The translations under genes were made by a program, and so were the position numbers. 63,003 nt of DNA from an uncultured bacterium (GTDB taxonomy: Bacteria > Planctomycetota > UBA1135 > GCA-002686595). Under the pieces are notes generated by a model. That model did no database searches. It worked only from the letters and a program-made list of their open reading frames with translations, and was not told the origin of the DNA. Of the stretch, positions 34,753 to 43,698 are shown one piece after another. The stretch covers positions 1 through 63,003 of the forward strand of contig CALEMP010000130.1 of assembly GCA_937910685.1 (NCBI GenBank), read 5' to 3'. Position 1 is the stretch's first letter. Each line of letters starts with the position of its first letter.

Positions 34753-35487
34753 ATGAGTACCGAACAAGTGGTATCTCACGATGCACAGCAAGCCGCGCAG
34801 GGAACTGCGCGAATCTTGCTTGTGGACGATGACCCTTCCGTGGGCGTCTTCATGGAAGGCCTGATGACTTCCGCCGGCCACGGTTTTAAGTGCGCTGGCT
34901 CTGCTTCTGATGCCCTTGGGGTCCTGTCCTTGGTGGACCAGCCCGTGGATTTGATCTTGCTGGACATCGGTTTGCCCGACCTGAGTGGCTGGGAGTTCCT
35001 GCGCAATCTAAGAAAGCGTGGCGATCAGACCCCGGTGATTTTCCTTTCGGCACAGCATGCCCTGGCGGATCGGATTCGTGGCTTTGAGCTTGGCGCGGAT
35101 GACTTCATCCAAAAGCCTTTCCGGCCCGAGGAACTCATCGCCCGGGTCAACGCTGTCCTGCGGCGGCACAAGATGTTGCCGACCTATCAGGTGGGACCGT
35201 TGTCCTTGAACTTAAGCCATCAAACGGTTGATGTCGCTGGGAGCCGCCTCGATGTGAGCCCCCGCGAATTCCAGGTCCTGATGGCCCTGGTGAGCGCCCG
35301 CGGGGGAATTTGCTCTCGGGCTGAATTGCTCCGAGAGGTCTGGGAACTCGAGACCGATCCGGGAACTAAGCTGCTTGAGGTGCAGATCACTCGACTGCGC
35401 CGCAAGTTGGCCTCCGAGGGCCGCGACCTGATCCAAACCGTGATCGGCCAGGGCTACCGCATCCACTGGGCCCCTATGGCGTCATGA
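34753..35487 (+). CDS. OmpR/PhoB-family response regulator
   Basis: A 244-residue two-domain regulator. The receiver shows RILLVDDDPSVGV with the acidic pair, LILLDIGLPDLSGWE with the phospho-acceptor Asp, a Ser in VIFLSAQHA, and Lys in DDFIQKPF, so it should be phosphorylated normally. The winged helix-turn-helix has VSPREFQVLMALVSARGG and QITRLRRKL before a C-terminal GYRIHW hairpin. The ATG at 34753 follows the preceding regulator stop by two bases, and a TTG at 34744 is an alternative. No histidine kinase is nearby, so the partner kinase is encoded elsewhere. Its 3' end overlaps the convergent gene by 14 bases. Confidence 0.92.
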   Translation: MSTEQVVSHDAQQAAQGTARILLVDDDPSVGVFMEGLMTSAGHGFKCAGSASDALGVLSLVDQPVDLILLDIGLPDLSGWEFLRNLRKRGDQTPVIFLSAQHALADRIRGFELGADDFIQKPFRPEELIARVNAVLRRHKMLPTYQVGPLSLNLSHQTVDVAGSRLDVSPREFQVLMALVSARGGICSRAELLREVWELETDPGTKLLEVQITRLRRKLASEGRDLIQTVIGQGYRIHWAPMAS

Positions 35488-37537
35488 GGTCCACGGGCGG
35501 CCCGGCCCCAGCGACCGGGCTGCTCGATCGCATTCCCGTGTTGAAGAGCGTCGCGCGCAGGCTGTCGAAATCACAGATTGCGTGGGCCTCAGCCAAATCA
35601 AACTCGATCAGGCGCACCACCGCCTGTTGTCCGGCCTGCCAATAGAGGTCCGTGCGCGCCAACACATGGCGCGGCGGAACCATTACCACGTGGCCGAAGG
35701 GGTTGATGAAGAAGGGCGTGTTCCGGCCTCGCTTGCGAAGCCTGATTTGCAGGTCCAGAATCTGAGGCATGGCGGGCTCTGGGCAGTTGGGAGCAGAGGT
35801 TAGCTCCACTCGTACTTTTCCTTTCGCAATGCTGATGCGTAGCTGGGGCTGGGCCTCAAGGGTCCGCTTGCGCAGCATGTGGAACGGCCGGTAGTTGGCT
35901 CCGGTGGTGGAGAGGGGCACTGTGACCAATTCATAGTTGGCGAGGAATCCGTTGCCTGTGGGCTCGCTCTCGCTTGGGCCTCGCAGGAAATCAGCCCAGG
36001 CCTCATCCATTCCCGGCAGAGGTGGCAAGGTCACATCCAGGCTGGGATCGATTTCGCCCAGGATCACAAGATCGGCACCTTGGAGTCGAGCAAGGTCCAG
36101 TTCCTCTCGCGCTCGAAAGGGTGACTGGATCGGAAAGGTCATGGTTGGGATGCGGCCAGTCAAATCCCGCACCGGGTTTCCGGGGGTGGGCAGGAACTCG
36201 CCCGTTTGGGCCGGCCTGATGCCCGCGATGTAACCCGTTGCCCCCGGCCAGGCGGTTGCGATGGTTAAGTTTTCTGGCGTGTGATCCCTCAGGAAAATTC
36301 CAAGGGCGCGCATGGTGATTGTGTGGTCGATTTCCGCTTGCAGGGCGATTCGGCCCTGTTGCGCGGGTGCAGGGTTAGGGCCAATCTGGTCCTGGGGGAA
36401 GTGAGCAGCCAAGGGCATGGGGCCTCTTGGGGTCATCCACTTAGTCATGGAGTCCTTCAGGTTGAGTGGACCCACATCCGCTGGGAACCGACTGGCCATG
36501 GCTCCTGCGCTGGCCACGCCCACCAGGGCCGACCAGGCCAGGATTTCCATGGGGCGGGAGTTCGTGTCCAGGGCAACCAAAATACCCTGTTGAAGTCCAA
36601 TGCAGAGCAGGGGTAGGGCCGGGGCGAGGGCCATGTGCATGGCCGGGTCCGAGCCGCCCCCGAGGATGACCAGGGCAATCCAGGCTGCTGCCATCAAGAG
36701 AGCCCGCGCGCCGTGTCCCGACAAGCGTCCGCACAAGAGGGCAACCACAGGGAACGGGATCAGGATCGGCGTGACCCAAGCCACCAGTGCGTCCCGGGTC
36801 GAGTGCACCCCATCGACGAGCGTGGCAGCGTCGGGCGTGAAAAGTTGTTGCCACCATGTGACATAGAGGGACGCGCCATCGAAGCGTTCGATGCGCATCA
36901 GCAACAGGATCGCGAGCAGGCCTGGGGCAAAGGACCAGAGGGGCGCGGGGTCTCCTCGATCTTTTCGGGGCCGTAAGCGCTCGTACAAGCTGAGGGCAAA
37001 CAAGAAGCCGAACATGGGCGCGCCTTCCGGGCGCAGGGCGATCAACACAGGGAGGCAGAGGGCCATGGCCACCCAACGTCGGCGTTCGAATCCAACCCAG
37101 GCCGCGCTCAAGAAGAGCGTCACCGCAGCCCATTCGGTGCCGCTGATGGCCGTGGCGGCGAGTGTCGCGTTAGCCACCAGGAGCAAGGGCGGAATGACCC
37201 CCGCTACGCGGTCGGTGGAAAAGCGTGCGGTGGCTCCCAGGGTCAACAGGGCGCAGAGGATTCCGATCACTTGGGCAAAGAGGGTGACCGGCAAGTAAAG
37301 CCTTTCGGCCACGGCAGACAACACCACCCAAAGGGGCGACGGGTAGGCCGACCAGGCGACGGGCTCGCCCAGGTTCCAAGCAACTTCGCCAAAGTGGACC
37401 CAGTTGCGCGCCAAGCGGAAGGCTACATGGGCGACCTCACGCGCGGGCGCGATCTCGCCAAATCCATCCACATGGATAGCGAGTGCATGTGCCAAGAGCA
37501 CCGCCATCGCCATCAGGAGCGCCATAACCCGCTTCAT
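35474..37537 (-). CDS. Polytopic membrane protein, GT-C glycosyltransferase-like
   Basis: A 687-residue protein with about ten hydrophobic segments in residues 1-380 and a C-terminal outside domain. The first loop reads FRLARNWVHFGEVAWNLGEPVAWSAYPSPLWV. This matches a motif I associate with AftB-like and related GT-C arabinofuranosyl or mannosyl transferases (acidic residue and W-N near G-E-P-V, then S-P-L-W-V). The segments LRPEGAPMFGFLFALSLYER resemble the membrane core of the same families. It may use a polyprenyl-phosphate sugar donor to decorate a surface glycan or protein. The acceptor is unknown. It follows thiI on the same strand after 58 bases and overlaps the convergent response regulator by 14 bases. 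Confidence 0.62.
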   Translation of the reverse strand: MKRVMALLMAMAVLLAHALAIHVDGFGEIAPAREVAHVAFRLARNWVHFGEVAWNLGEPVAWSAYPSPLWVVLSAVAERLYLPVTLFAQVIGILCALLTLGATARFSTDRVAGVIPPLLLVANATLAATAISGTEWAAVTLFLSAAWVGFERRRWVAMALCLPVLIALRPEGAPMFGFLFALSLYERLRPRKDRGDPAPLWSFAPGLLAILLLMRIERFDGASLYVTWWQQLFTPDAATLVDGVHSTRDALVAWVTPILIPFPVVALLCGRLSGHGARALLMAAAWIALVILGGGSDPAMHMALAPALPLLCIGLQQGILVALDTNSRPMEILAWSALVGVASAGAMASRFPADVGPLNLKDSMTKWMTPRGPMPLAAHFPQDQIGPNPAPAQQGRIALQAEIDHTITMRALGIFLRDHTPENLTIATAWPGATGYIAGIRPAQTGEFLPTPGNPVRDLTGRIPTMTFPIQSPFRAREELDLARLQGADLVILGEIDPSLDVTLPPLPGMDEAWADFLRGPSESEPTGNGFLANYELVTVPLSTTGANYRPFHMLRKRTLEAQPQLRISIAKGKVRVELTSAPNCPEPAMPQILDLQIRLRKRGRNTPFFINPFGHVVMVPPRHVLARTDLYWQAGQQAVVRLIEFDLAEAHAICDFDSLRATLFNTGMRSSSPVAGAGPPVDLMTP

Positions 37538-37595
37538 ATGGGTGCCAAGGTAGTGCTTTACCCGTGCTCGTAGCTAGTGCCCGGGCGGTTTGTTC

Positions 37596-38798
37596 TCAGG
37601 AACCGGGGTGGATGTGCTCTTTGGCGGATGCACGCACCTGTGCCTCTTCGAGAGTGACCAGGCCGAGCTCCGCTTCGATGGTCTCGCACTCCGGGGCCTG
37701 GGCGCGAAGAGCGGGCTTTCTGGGCTGGAACACCGTGCAGCAATCAGGTTCATCGCGGATCGACACATCAAACGTACCGATGCGCTTGGCAAGGGCGATC
37801 ACATCTTCCTTGTCGTGCGTGATTAGGGGGCGCAGCACCTGGATATTCGCGGCGGCCCCGATGCAGGCCAGATTTTCCAGGGTTTGGCTTGCCACCTGCC
37901 CCAGATTCTCGCCCGTGATCAATGCGCCGGTTTTTGACCGTCTGGCCAGGTGCGACGCGATGCGTTGCATGGAGCGGCGGTAGAGAATGGTGCGCAGGCT
38001 CTCGGGCGCGCCCTCGCGAATGGCCAATTGGATGTCTGCGAACTGGACTTCGTGAAGGGTGCTCGGTCCCTGCCATTCGGCCAAGACGCGGATGAGATCG
38101 CGAATTTTCATGCGCGACCCTTCACCGATGTAGGGCGGACTGTGGAAGCTGACGAAGCTGACCTTCAAACCGCGCTTCATTGCGCACCAGGCGGCCACGG
38201 GAGAGTCGATCCCCCCCGAGAGCAGACACAGTCCGCGGCCTAGGGTTTTGACGGGCAATCCGCCGGGTCCGGGCTCCCGTTCGAGGAAGGCAAACGTGCC
38301 TTCCGGGCGCAGGTCGATGTTGAAATCGATATCTGCATTCTTCATCTGGATCAGCACGGTGGAGTCCTCATCCAGCATGCCATCGGCGATGGCGAGGGCC
38401 AATTCACCCGAGGTCATGGGGAAAGTCTTGTCCGCTCGCTTGACCGTGACCCGAAAACTCGGCTGCGATCCGGGCGGGTACTCTTGGAGCTTGTTCTCCA
38501 AGAGACGGCGACCCATGGCAACCATGGATTCCAAGTTGCGCTCGGTGTTCCAGGCGGGGGACACGGACTTGATGCCAAAGGTCTGGGCGCAGGATCTCAT
38601 TGCCTCGCGCCAACGACCTGCGGGCTTGACTTGAATGCGGCCCCAGCGGCGTATGACCTCGCCGCCGCCCACGTGCTTCAGGGCTCCTTGCAGATTGCGC
38701 ACAAGAGCATTTTCGAAAAGCGCGCGGTTGCCGCCCTTGAGGGCTAGCTCCCCATAGCGCACGAGCAATATGTCTGGGTCTTGTAGTTCTGTAGTCAT
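37596..38798 (-). CDS. thiI: tRNA 4-thiouridine synthase ThiI, without rhodanese domain
   Basis: A 400-residue enzyme that activates uridine 8 of tRNA with ATP for sulfur insertion. It has an N-terminal ferredoxin-like domain (DILLVRYGELALKGGNR), a THUMP region and a PP-loop (LCLLSGGIDSPVAAW) with the ATP-binding SGGIDS. The Cys pair in DEPDCCTVFQP is a candidate for the sulfur-carrying role. The E. coli protein has a C-terminal rhodanese domain with the sulfur-relay Cys, and it is absent here. Its start overlaps the stop of a cysteine desulfurase gene by one base, as in Bacillus, where a dedicated NifS-type desulfurase hands sulfur to a short ThiI. That pairing is a strong inference from adjacency. 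Confidence 0.93.
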   Translation of the reverse strand: MTTELQDPDILLVRYGELALKGGNRALFENALVRNLQGALKHVGGGEVIRRWGRIQVKPAGRWREAMRSCAQTFGIKSVSPAWNTERNLESMVAMGRRLLENKLQEYPPGSQPSFRVTVKRADKTFPMTSGELALAIADGMLDEDSTVLIQMKNADIDFNIDLRPEGTFAFLEREPGPGGLPVKTLGRGLCLLSGGIDSPVAAWCAMKRGLKVSFVSFHSPPYIGEGSRMKIRDLIRVLAEWQGPSTLHEVQFADIQLAIREGAPESLRTILYRRSMQRIASHLARRSKTGALITGENLGQVASQTLENLACIGAAANIQVLRPLITHDKEDVIALAKRIGTFDVSIRDEPDCCTVFQPRKPALRAQAPECETIEAELGLVTLEEAQVRASAKEHIHPGS

Positions 38799-39961
38799 CA
38801 GGAAAGGTCCTTGAGGCTCTTCGAAACCTGGCGCAAGGCGCTGGCGGCAATGCCTATGTCGTTTGGGGTGGTTTCGCGTGAAAATGAAAAACGTGCGATT
38901 TGTCGAGCGGAACCCGCATCCAGGCCAAGTGCGAGTAAAACCGGGCTGACGGCCTTCGATGCGGATTGGCAGGCGGAGCCGACGCCGATGAAGACCCCGT
39001 ATTCCTCTAGGTGGTGCTGCCAGACCTCTGCCGGAGGTCCCGGAAGGTGCACCGCACAGATCGAATTCACGCGTTCCCCTGCTTGCAGAATGCGCGCGCA
39101 GTCCATGCTGTTCTGGTGCATGAGGGACACGCCGGTCAAGGCTTCTTCTAAATCACGCAGGCAGATTTCGGCGGTCTTGTTGAAGTCTGCTTGTCCCTCA
39201 TGGGCAAGGTCCACTGCGAGCCCAAAGGCCGCGATGCTTGGCACGTTTTCCGTGCCGGGGCGTAGCCCTTCTTCCTGAGAGCCACCGAATAAAAGGGGCT
39301 TGATCTGTGAGTTTTTGCCAAGGGCCAAGGCACCCTGGCCCTTGGGTCCATGAACCTTGTGCCCCGAGAGGGCGAGGCTGTCGACACCCAGCTCTTCTAG
39401 GTCCAAATCGATTTTTCCCAGGGCTTGCACCCCATCGCAGTGAACATGGACTCTCCCGCAGCGGGCTCGGGCCAAGCGCGCCAAGCGCTGCACCGGGTAG
39501 CGCGTGCCGAGCTCGTTGCTCACGAGCATTTGAGCCACCAACACCACGTCGTCTCCCATACGCTCGGCGGCGTGGTCTAGATCCAGTTGTCCGTCGGGCT
39601 TGAGGCGCAGTGTTTCCACGACAAAGCCTTCGTTCGCGAGTTGCGCAGCTGCCGTACGCACACTGGCATGTTCCGTGGGACCCACCAAGACGCGTCCCGG
39701 TTTCCGGTTCCGGACACTGCCCAAGAGGCCTAGGTTGTTGCTCTCGGTGCCTCCCGACGTGAACACAATTCCCTTGGGTTCCGCGCCTAAGCAGCGGGCC
39801 ACGCGCCGCCGGGCGTGCTCCACCACCTGCCGCGCCCGGGTCCCCAAGGCATGCCGCGAAGACGGGTTGCCGTGCACCTCGTCGAGGTGCTGGATGAGGC
39901 ATTCGCGCACCCGGGGGTCCAGGGGACTGGTGGCTGCAAGATCAAGGAGGACGGGCTGCAT
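38798..39961 (-). CDS. Cysteine desulfurase (NifS/IscS-like)
   Basis: A 387-residue PLP enzyme that takes sulfur from cysteine and hands it on as a persulfide. The open frame extends to 40120, but the ATG at 39961 gives the family start (MQPVLLDLAATSPLDPRVREC). The N-terminal motif HGNPSSRHALG, the PLP Lys in SGHKVHGPKGQGAL, and the catalytic-loop Cys in VGSACQS are visible. FSFSRETTPNDIG ends the family pattern. The thiI start overlaps its stop by one base. It is therefore most likely a dedicated sulfur donor for 4-thiouridine, and perhaps for thiamine, though a general role in iron-sulfur cluster building cannot be excluded. Confidence 0.93.
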   Translation of the reverse strand: MQPVLLDLAATSPLDPRVRECLIQHLDEVHGNPSSRHALGTRARQVVEHARRRVARCLGAEPKGIVFTSGGTESNNLGLLGSVRNRKPGRVLVGPTEHASVRTAAAQLANEGFVVETLRLKPDGQLDLDHAAERMGDDVVLVAQMLVSNELGTRYPVQRLARLARARCGRVHVHCDGVQALGKIDLDLEELGVDSLALSGHKVHGPKGQGALALGKNSQIKPLLFGGSQEEGLRPGTENVPSIAAFGLAVDLAHEGQADFNKTAEICLRDLEEALTGVSLMHQNSMDCARILQAGERVNSICAVHLPGPPAEVWQHHLEEYGVFIGVGSACQSASKAVSPVLLALGLDAGSARQIARFSFSRETTPNDIGIAASALRQVSKSLKDLS

Positions 39962-40026
39962 GGAATCAGCCGGGCAGGATAACGCCCCGCAGGTGCCTCG
40001 GGAGGGGAGGAGGGTTGTCCCCGGGC

Positions 40027-41013
40027 TTATCCCTCGGGGAATGGATCTGCGGTCACGCCCCGCTCCACCGTGACCGGGGTCTCTGCCCCGGCGCCCCGGG
40101 CGCGCCAGCGAATCAGCCATTGCCCCTCGGGTACATGTTCCCAGCGCACTCGGCCGTCCCCATCGGTTTCACCGGTGGGCAGACTTGGTCCCTGGCCGTT
40201 GGCGGGGATGGCGAGCACGAGGGCTCCGGAGATTGGCTTGCCCTCTTCGTCGCGTAGAACCCCGGCGATGGTTCCCGTGTGCACGATCAGGGGCAAAGGC
40301 TCGGGTCCAGGGTGGCTCAGGCGCATGGTAGATCCCCCCAGGGGTTGCAATAGATCCCAGTCAAAGTCGCGGGCGCCGTCTGGGGGCAAGAGGCGCAGGA
40401 TCCAGGATCCGTGGGGCAAGTCCGGGACTGTGATTTCCCTTGCGCCACTGAGCGTCATGCGCCTGGGCGCGCGGTCTCCCGCTTGGGGCGCGCCCGCGGG
40501 ATCGAAGGCCAAGATCATGCCCTCCGGCGAACCATCGGACTGGGGCAGGAGCAACTCAATTTCCAGATCCGACGCGGCGATCCCTGCGGGTTCGGGGGGC
40601 GTGACCACCGGGTTCTCGATCGTGATCTCTTGCAAGCCTGAGCCTACTTCCACCGTGATCGAGGTGGGTAGGCGATGGAGCACAAGCACGGTGAGTTCTG
40701 CTTGGCCTTTGGTGAGCTCGGGCAGGATGAATTGCCCCTGTTCATTGGTGCGGTCCCGGCGCACTCGGTTGCCCTGGGTGGTGACCACGGTCGCGTCGGC
40801 AATTGGTTGGCCGGCGGTGTCGCGCACGATCCCGGACAGCATCGTGTCGCCCAGCCCCAGGTCAGGGGCTGCGATGGCTTCGAAGGGTGCGACCTCCCCA
40901 AAGGGAGCCGCATAGGGAGCTTCGCGGGTCAAGATCCAAACCCCAAGGCCCAAGGCCACGATGAAAACCACAGCGGGGAAGCCGATGGTCAGATTCCAGA
41001 GGGTGCGGTTCAT
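40027..41013 (-). CDS. Membrane-anchored protein with carboxypeptidase-regulatory-like domains
   Basis: A 328-residue protein with one N-terminal membrane segment (TIGFPAVVFIVALGLGVWIL) and an outside part. Residues about 55-130 and 255-325 read LSGIVRDTAGQPIADATVVTTQG and TIAGVLRDEEGKPISGALVLA. Both match the carboxypeptidase-regulatory-like (CarboxypepD_reg) Ig-like fold, with the G-x-V-x-D and G-x-P-I-x-A-x-V pattern. Between them lies a Pro- and Asp-rich stretch. Such domains are usually carbohydrate- or protein-binding. The start is the ATG at 41013, overlapping the stop of the HD gene by four bases. It ends 65 bases before the cysteine desulfurase. The function is unknown. Confidence 0.68.
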   Translation of the reverse strand: MNRTLWNLTIGFPAVVFIVALGLGVWILTREAPYAAPFGEVAPFEAIAAPDLGLGDTMLSGIVRDTAGQPIADATVVTTQGNRVRRDRTNEQGQFILPELTKGQAELTVLVLHRLPTSITVEVGSGLQEITIENPVVTPPEPAGIAASDLEIELLLPQSDGSPEGMILAFDPAGAPQAGDRAPRRMTLSGAREITVPDLPHGSWILRLLPPDGARDFDWDLLQPLGGSTMRLSHPGPEPLPLIVHTGTIAGVLRDEEGKPISGALVLAIPANGQGPSLPTGETDGDGRVRWEHVPEGQWLIRWRARGAGAETPVTVERGVTADPFPEG

Positions 41014-41606
41014 TGGTTTTTCTCCGGCCGGGCCCCATGTGCGGCAAGGGCCTCTGGGCGCAGGGCTTCTATGAGGGCAACCCTCAATTCTTCGCAGAGA
41101 TCAAAACCCGCGCAGTCGAGGGCCTCCAAGACCCCGTGGAATGGGGCCAAATCCCCTCCTCCGGCGCGTTCTAGGCGGACCAGATGGACCCCCAACTGCA
41201 GCTTGTCGCAGAGGTGCACAAATTGGGCTTCCGGGGTCTTCTGTGCGGTGTATTCGGCAAAATAGGCCTCTGGGAGCGCTCCCAGGGGGGTGATGAGCTG
41301 TTGGGCCAGGGAACTCTCCATGGTTTTCTTGGCTCCGGGGGGCAGGTGTTTGGCCGCCGGGGCGGGCAAATCCCCCGAAGCGGCTTCTGGAGCATCGTGC
41401 AGTATCGCCATGGCCAAGCAGCGGCCCAAATCTAGGGGCGGATCGACCTCGGGGGCTAGGCTCAAAGCCAGCCAGGCCACCCCCAGCACGTGCCCAGCCA
41501 CCGATTCGCCGCCTTTAGCCCCCGCCAGCAGCCATCCCGTGCGGGGGAGGACCTCAAGGGCGCCCAAGGAAATCAGGGCTTCGAGTCGTTTTGTGGGGAA
41601 GGTCAT
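41010..41606 (-). CDS. HD-domain hydrolase (YfbR/HDDC2-like)
   Basis: A 198-residue protein from the ATG at 41606. The HD motif is ILHDAPEAASGD, with the metal-binding His-Asp pair and an upstream His in VAGHVLGVAW. A later KLQ follows (HLCDKLQLGVHLVRLE). The order and spacing resemble 5'-deoxynucleotidases of the HDDC2/YfbR group, which hydrolyse deoxynucleoside monophosphates. The Glu and Asp pattern (EAASGD) is a good match. The length is normal. It ends in an ATGA overlap with the next gene on the same strand. An upstream extension to 41708 is open but carries no domain sequence. Confidence 0.75.
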   Translation of the reverse strand: MTFPTKRLEALISLGALEVLPRTGWLLAGAKGGESVAGHVLGVAWLALSLAPEVDPPLDLGRCLAMAILHDAPEAASGDLPAPAAKHLPPGAKKTMESSLAQQLITPLGALPEAYFAEYTAQKTPEAQFVHLCDKLQLGVHLVRLERAGGGDLAPFHGVLEALDCAGFDLCEELRVALIEALRPEALAAHGARPEKNQ

Positions 41607-41729
41607 GGGATGCGTAGACGCTGCACCTGTGCCCCCCTTATACTGCGCCGCTCGACCGACTGATCGAACTGTCTGACCAAGACCTCTTTTTGAACCCTTG
41701 GAAGTCACCCCCTTCTACTGTTTCACCCC

Positions 41730-42500
41730 ATGCGTACGCCCCTTGTAGCCGGAAACTGGAAAATGAACCTCGACCGCAGAGCGGGCGTGGATCTGGCTGC
41801 GGCTGTGCGTTCTCACCTCGAAGGGCTTGAGGGCGTGGAGGGTGCGATTTATCCGCCCTTTGTTTACATCGAAGAGGTGGCTCGTGCTTGCGCCGGCACT
41901 GCGCTCGCGGTTGGCGGCCAAGACATATGCGACCAGGAAGTCGGTGCTTTCACCGGCGAGGTGTCGGGTGCCATGTTGCGCGATGTGGGGGCCACCACGG
42001 TTTTGGTGGGGCACTCCGAGCGGCGGCATGTTTACGGGGAGACCGACGAGAAATGCGCTCTCAAGGTGCGTCGTGCCTTGGCCAGTGGCCTCAAGGTTTG
42101 TCTGTGCATTGGCGAAACCCTAGAGCAGCGGGATGCGGGCCAGACTGAAAAGGTCTGCAGCACCCAACTGCACGGAAGTCTGAACGGGCTCAGCACCGAG
42201 GACATGGGGCAAATCACCATCGCCTACGAGCCTGTCTGGGCTATTGGTACCGGCCAAACCGCGTCACCCGATCAAGCTGGAGCAGCCCATGCCTATGTGC
42301 GTGGCGTGCTCTCTGGCCTCTTCAATCAAGCCGTTGCGGATGCCACACGCATCCTCTACGGCGGTTCTGTTAAACCTTCCAACGCTGCTGATCTTTTGAG
42401 TGTTCCCGATATTGACGGAGCGCTTGTAGGTGGTGCAGCACTCACCGCAGAGAACTTTCTGCCCATCCTCGACGCCGCCACAGAGGTTCGTGTCCGATGA
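41730..42500 (+). CDS. tpiA: Triosephosphate isomerase
   Basis: A 256-residue glycolytic enzyme that interconverts dihydroxyacetone phosphate and glyceraldehyde 3-phosphate. The catalytic Lys lies in GNWKMNLD near the N-terminus, the catalytic His in LVGHSERR, and the catalytic Glu in the AYEPVWAIGTG loop (E-x-x-x-A-I-G-T-G). GSVKPSNAADLL follows in the phosphate-binding loop. The length is typical. It is the first gene of a long plus-strand block and overlaps secG by four bases (ATGA), a tpiA-secG pairing seen in many bacteria. No Shine-Dalgarno sequence precedes the ATG at 41730. Confidence 0.97.
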   Translation: MRTPLVAGNWKMNLDRRAGVDLAAAVRSHLEGLEGVEGAIYPPFVYIEEVARACAGTALAVGGQDICDQEVGAFTGEVSGAMLRDVGATTVLVGHSERRHVYGETDEKCALKVRRALASGLKVCLCIGETLEQRDAGQTEKVCSTQLHGSLNGLSTEDMGQITIAYEPVWAIGTGQTASPDQAGAAHAYVRGVLSGLFNQAVADATRILYGGSVKPSNAADLLSVPDIDGALVGGAALTAENFLPILDAATEVRVR

Positions 42501-42778
42501 CTCTACTAACTCCCATTCTCTACATTCTGTTTGTCCTGTCAGCGATCATCCTCGTGGTGGTCATCTTGCTCCAAGAGGGCAAGGGTGGCGGGTTTTCTGA
42601 TGCACTTGGTGCCGGTGGTCAACAGACCTTCGGTGTCAAAGCTGCCGGCATCCACAAGTTCACCATGGCCATGGCCGTGCTGTTCTTTGGTTGCGCTCTC
42701 GGTATCCACATCCTGAACAGGGGTGCTAGCGAGGGCGGCGGTACGATCTCTATCAACAGTCCGGCCGACTCCGAGTAG
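42497..42778 (+). CDS. secG: Protein translocase subunit SecG
   Basis: A 93-residue membrane protein with two hydrophobic segments and a short cytosolic loop. The first is ILYILFVLSAIILVVVILLQEGKGGGFSDALGAGG. The glycine-rich GKGGGFSDALGAGGQQTFG loop is the SecG signature between the two membrane helices. It is the small subunit of the SecYEG channel. Its start overlaps the tpiA stop, so it is translated with it. The length is at the short end of the normal range. The C-terminal tail is short and polar. Confidence 0.95.
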   Translation: MTLLTPILYILFVLSAIILVVVILLQEGKGGGFSDALGAGGQQTFGVKAAGIHKFTMAMAVLFFGCALGIHILNRGASEGGGTISINSPADSE

Positions 42779-42790
42779 CAGGAGCTGTTC

Positions 42791-43663
42791 TTGATTCGTT
42801 CGATGACGGGTTTTGGGGCGGGCACCTGCGAGGGTGTTGGTCTCGCCGTACGGGTGGAGTTGCGCAGCGTCAATCATCGCCACTTGACGATCCAGCTGCG
42901 AATGCCCCCTGGGCTTGCTTCCTTGGAATCCGAGGTGGAAGGGCGCATTCGAAAACGCCTTTCTCGCGGCGCGGTGGGTGTAGCAATGACCGTCACGCCC
43001 CTGGCCGGTTCCGAGAGTCGGTTGATCGATCACGACTTGGCGGGGCGTTTGCTCGTAGAGCTCAAGACCCTCGCCGAGGAGAGCCAACTCGTCGCGCCCG
43101 ATGTGCGCTCGGTGCTCTCCTTACCTGGGGTCCTGGTGAACGGCGAGGTGCCCGCGCCCGAAGATGTGGGTACGCCTTTGCTCGGGGCTCTCGACCTGGC
43201 GCTGGAAGAGATTTTGGCCGCCCGTTCCCAAGAGGGCGCTTCGCTCTTAGCGGATCTGGAATTCCACTTGGCCCAAACGGAAAAGTTCGCGGCCCAAGCG
43301 GCAATCCTGATGCCCGAGGTTCAAGTGCGTCATCAAGCCGCATTGATCGAGCGGGTGGGGATTTTGCTTGGGGATGCCCATGCTGTTTCACAGCAGGATC
43401 TTGCCCGGGAAGTGGCGGTCCTTGCCGACCGTCTTGACGTGGCTGAAGAACTCAGCCGTCTCGATGCACACGTGGTGCACTTTCGCAGCAAACTGGCCCT
43501 AGGCGAGCCCGTGGGACGTTCTCTGGACTTTCTCTCCCAAGAGCTTTTGCGCGAGGCGAATACTCTGGGATCGAAGTGCAATGATGCGGAGGTTGCCCAC
43601 TTGGTGGTGGATCTCAAGGCGGTGATTGAGCGCTTGCGTGAGCAGGTTCAAAATGTGGAGTGA
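42791..43663 (+). CDS. yicC: YicC-family endoribonuclease
   Basis: A 290-residue protein starting at TTG 42791 with an AGGAG sequence about seven bases upstream. The translation begins IRSMTGFGAGT, as in YicC of other bacteria (MIRSMT), which fixes the start. The C-terminal DUF1732 part is seen in AVLADRLDVAEELSRLDAHVVHF and GRSLDFLSQELLREANTLGSKC, the most conserved segments. YicC proteins are reported to be endoribonucleases. It lies in the yicC-gmk arrangement common in bacteria; the stop overlaps the GTG at 43660 that could extend gmk. Confidence 0.92.
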   Translation: MIRSMTGFGAGTCEGVGLAVRVELRSVNHRHLTIQLRMPPGLASLESEVEGRIRKRLSRGAVGVAMTVTPLAGSESRLIDHDLAGRLLVELKTLAEESQLVAPDVRSVLSLPGVLVNGEVPAPEDVGTPLLGALDLALEEILAARSQEGASLLADLEFHLAQTEKFAAQAAILMPEVQVRHQAALIERVGILLGDAHAVSQQDLAREVAVLADRLDVAEELSRLDAHVVHFRSKLALGEPVGRSLDFLSQELLREANTLGSKCNDAEVAHLVVDLKAVIERLREQVQNVE

Positions 43664-43698
43664 TTCCAATGACTGAGACAGTCCAAGGAGGAGGAAAG

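Noticed and set aside
36441..37133. A 230-codon minus-strand open frame
   Set aside because: It lies within the GT-C-like membrane gene in another frame; composition is Arg/Pro/Gly-rich, as in shadows of GC-rich genes.
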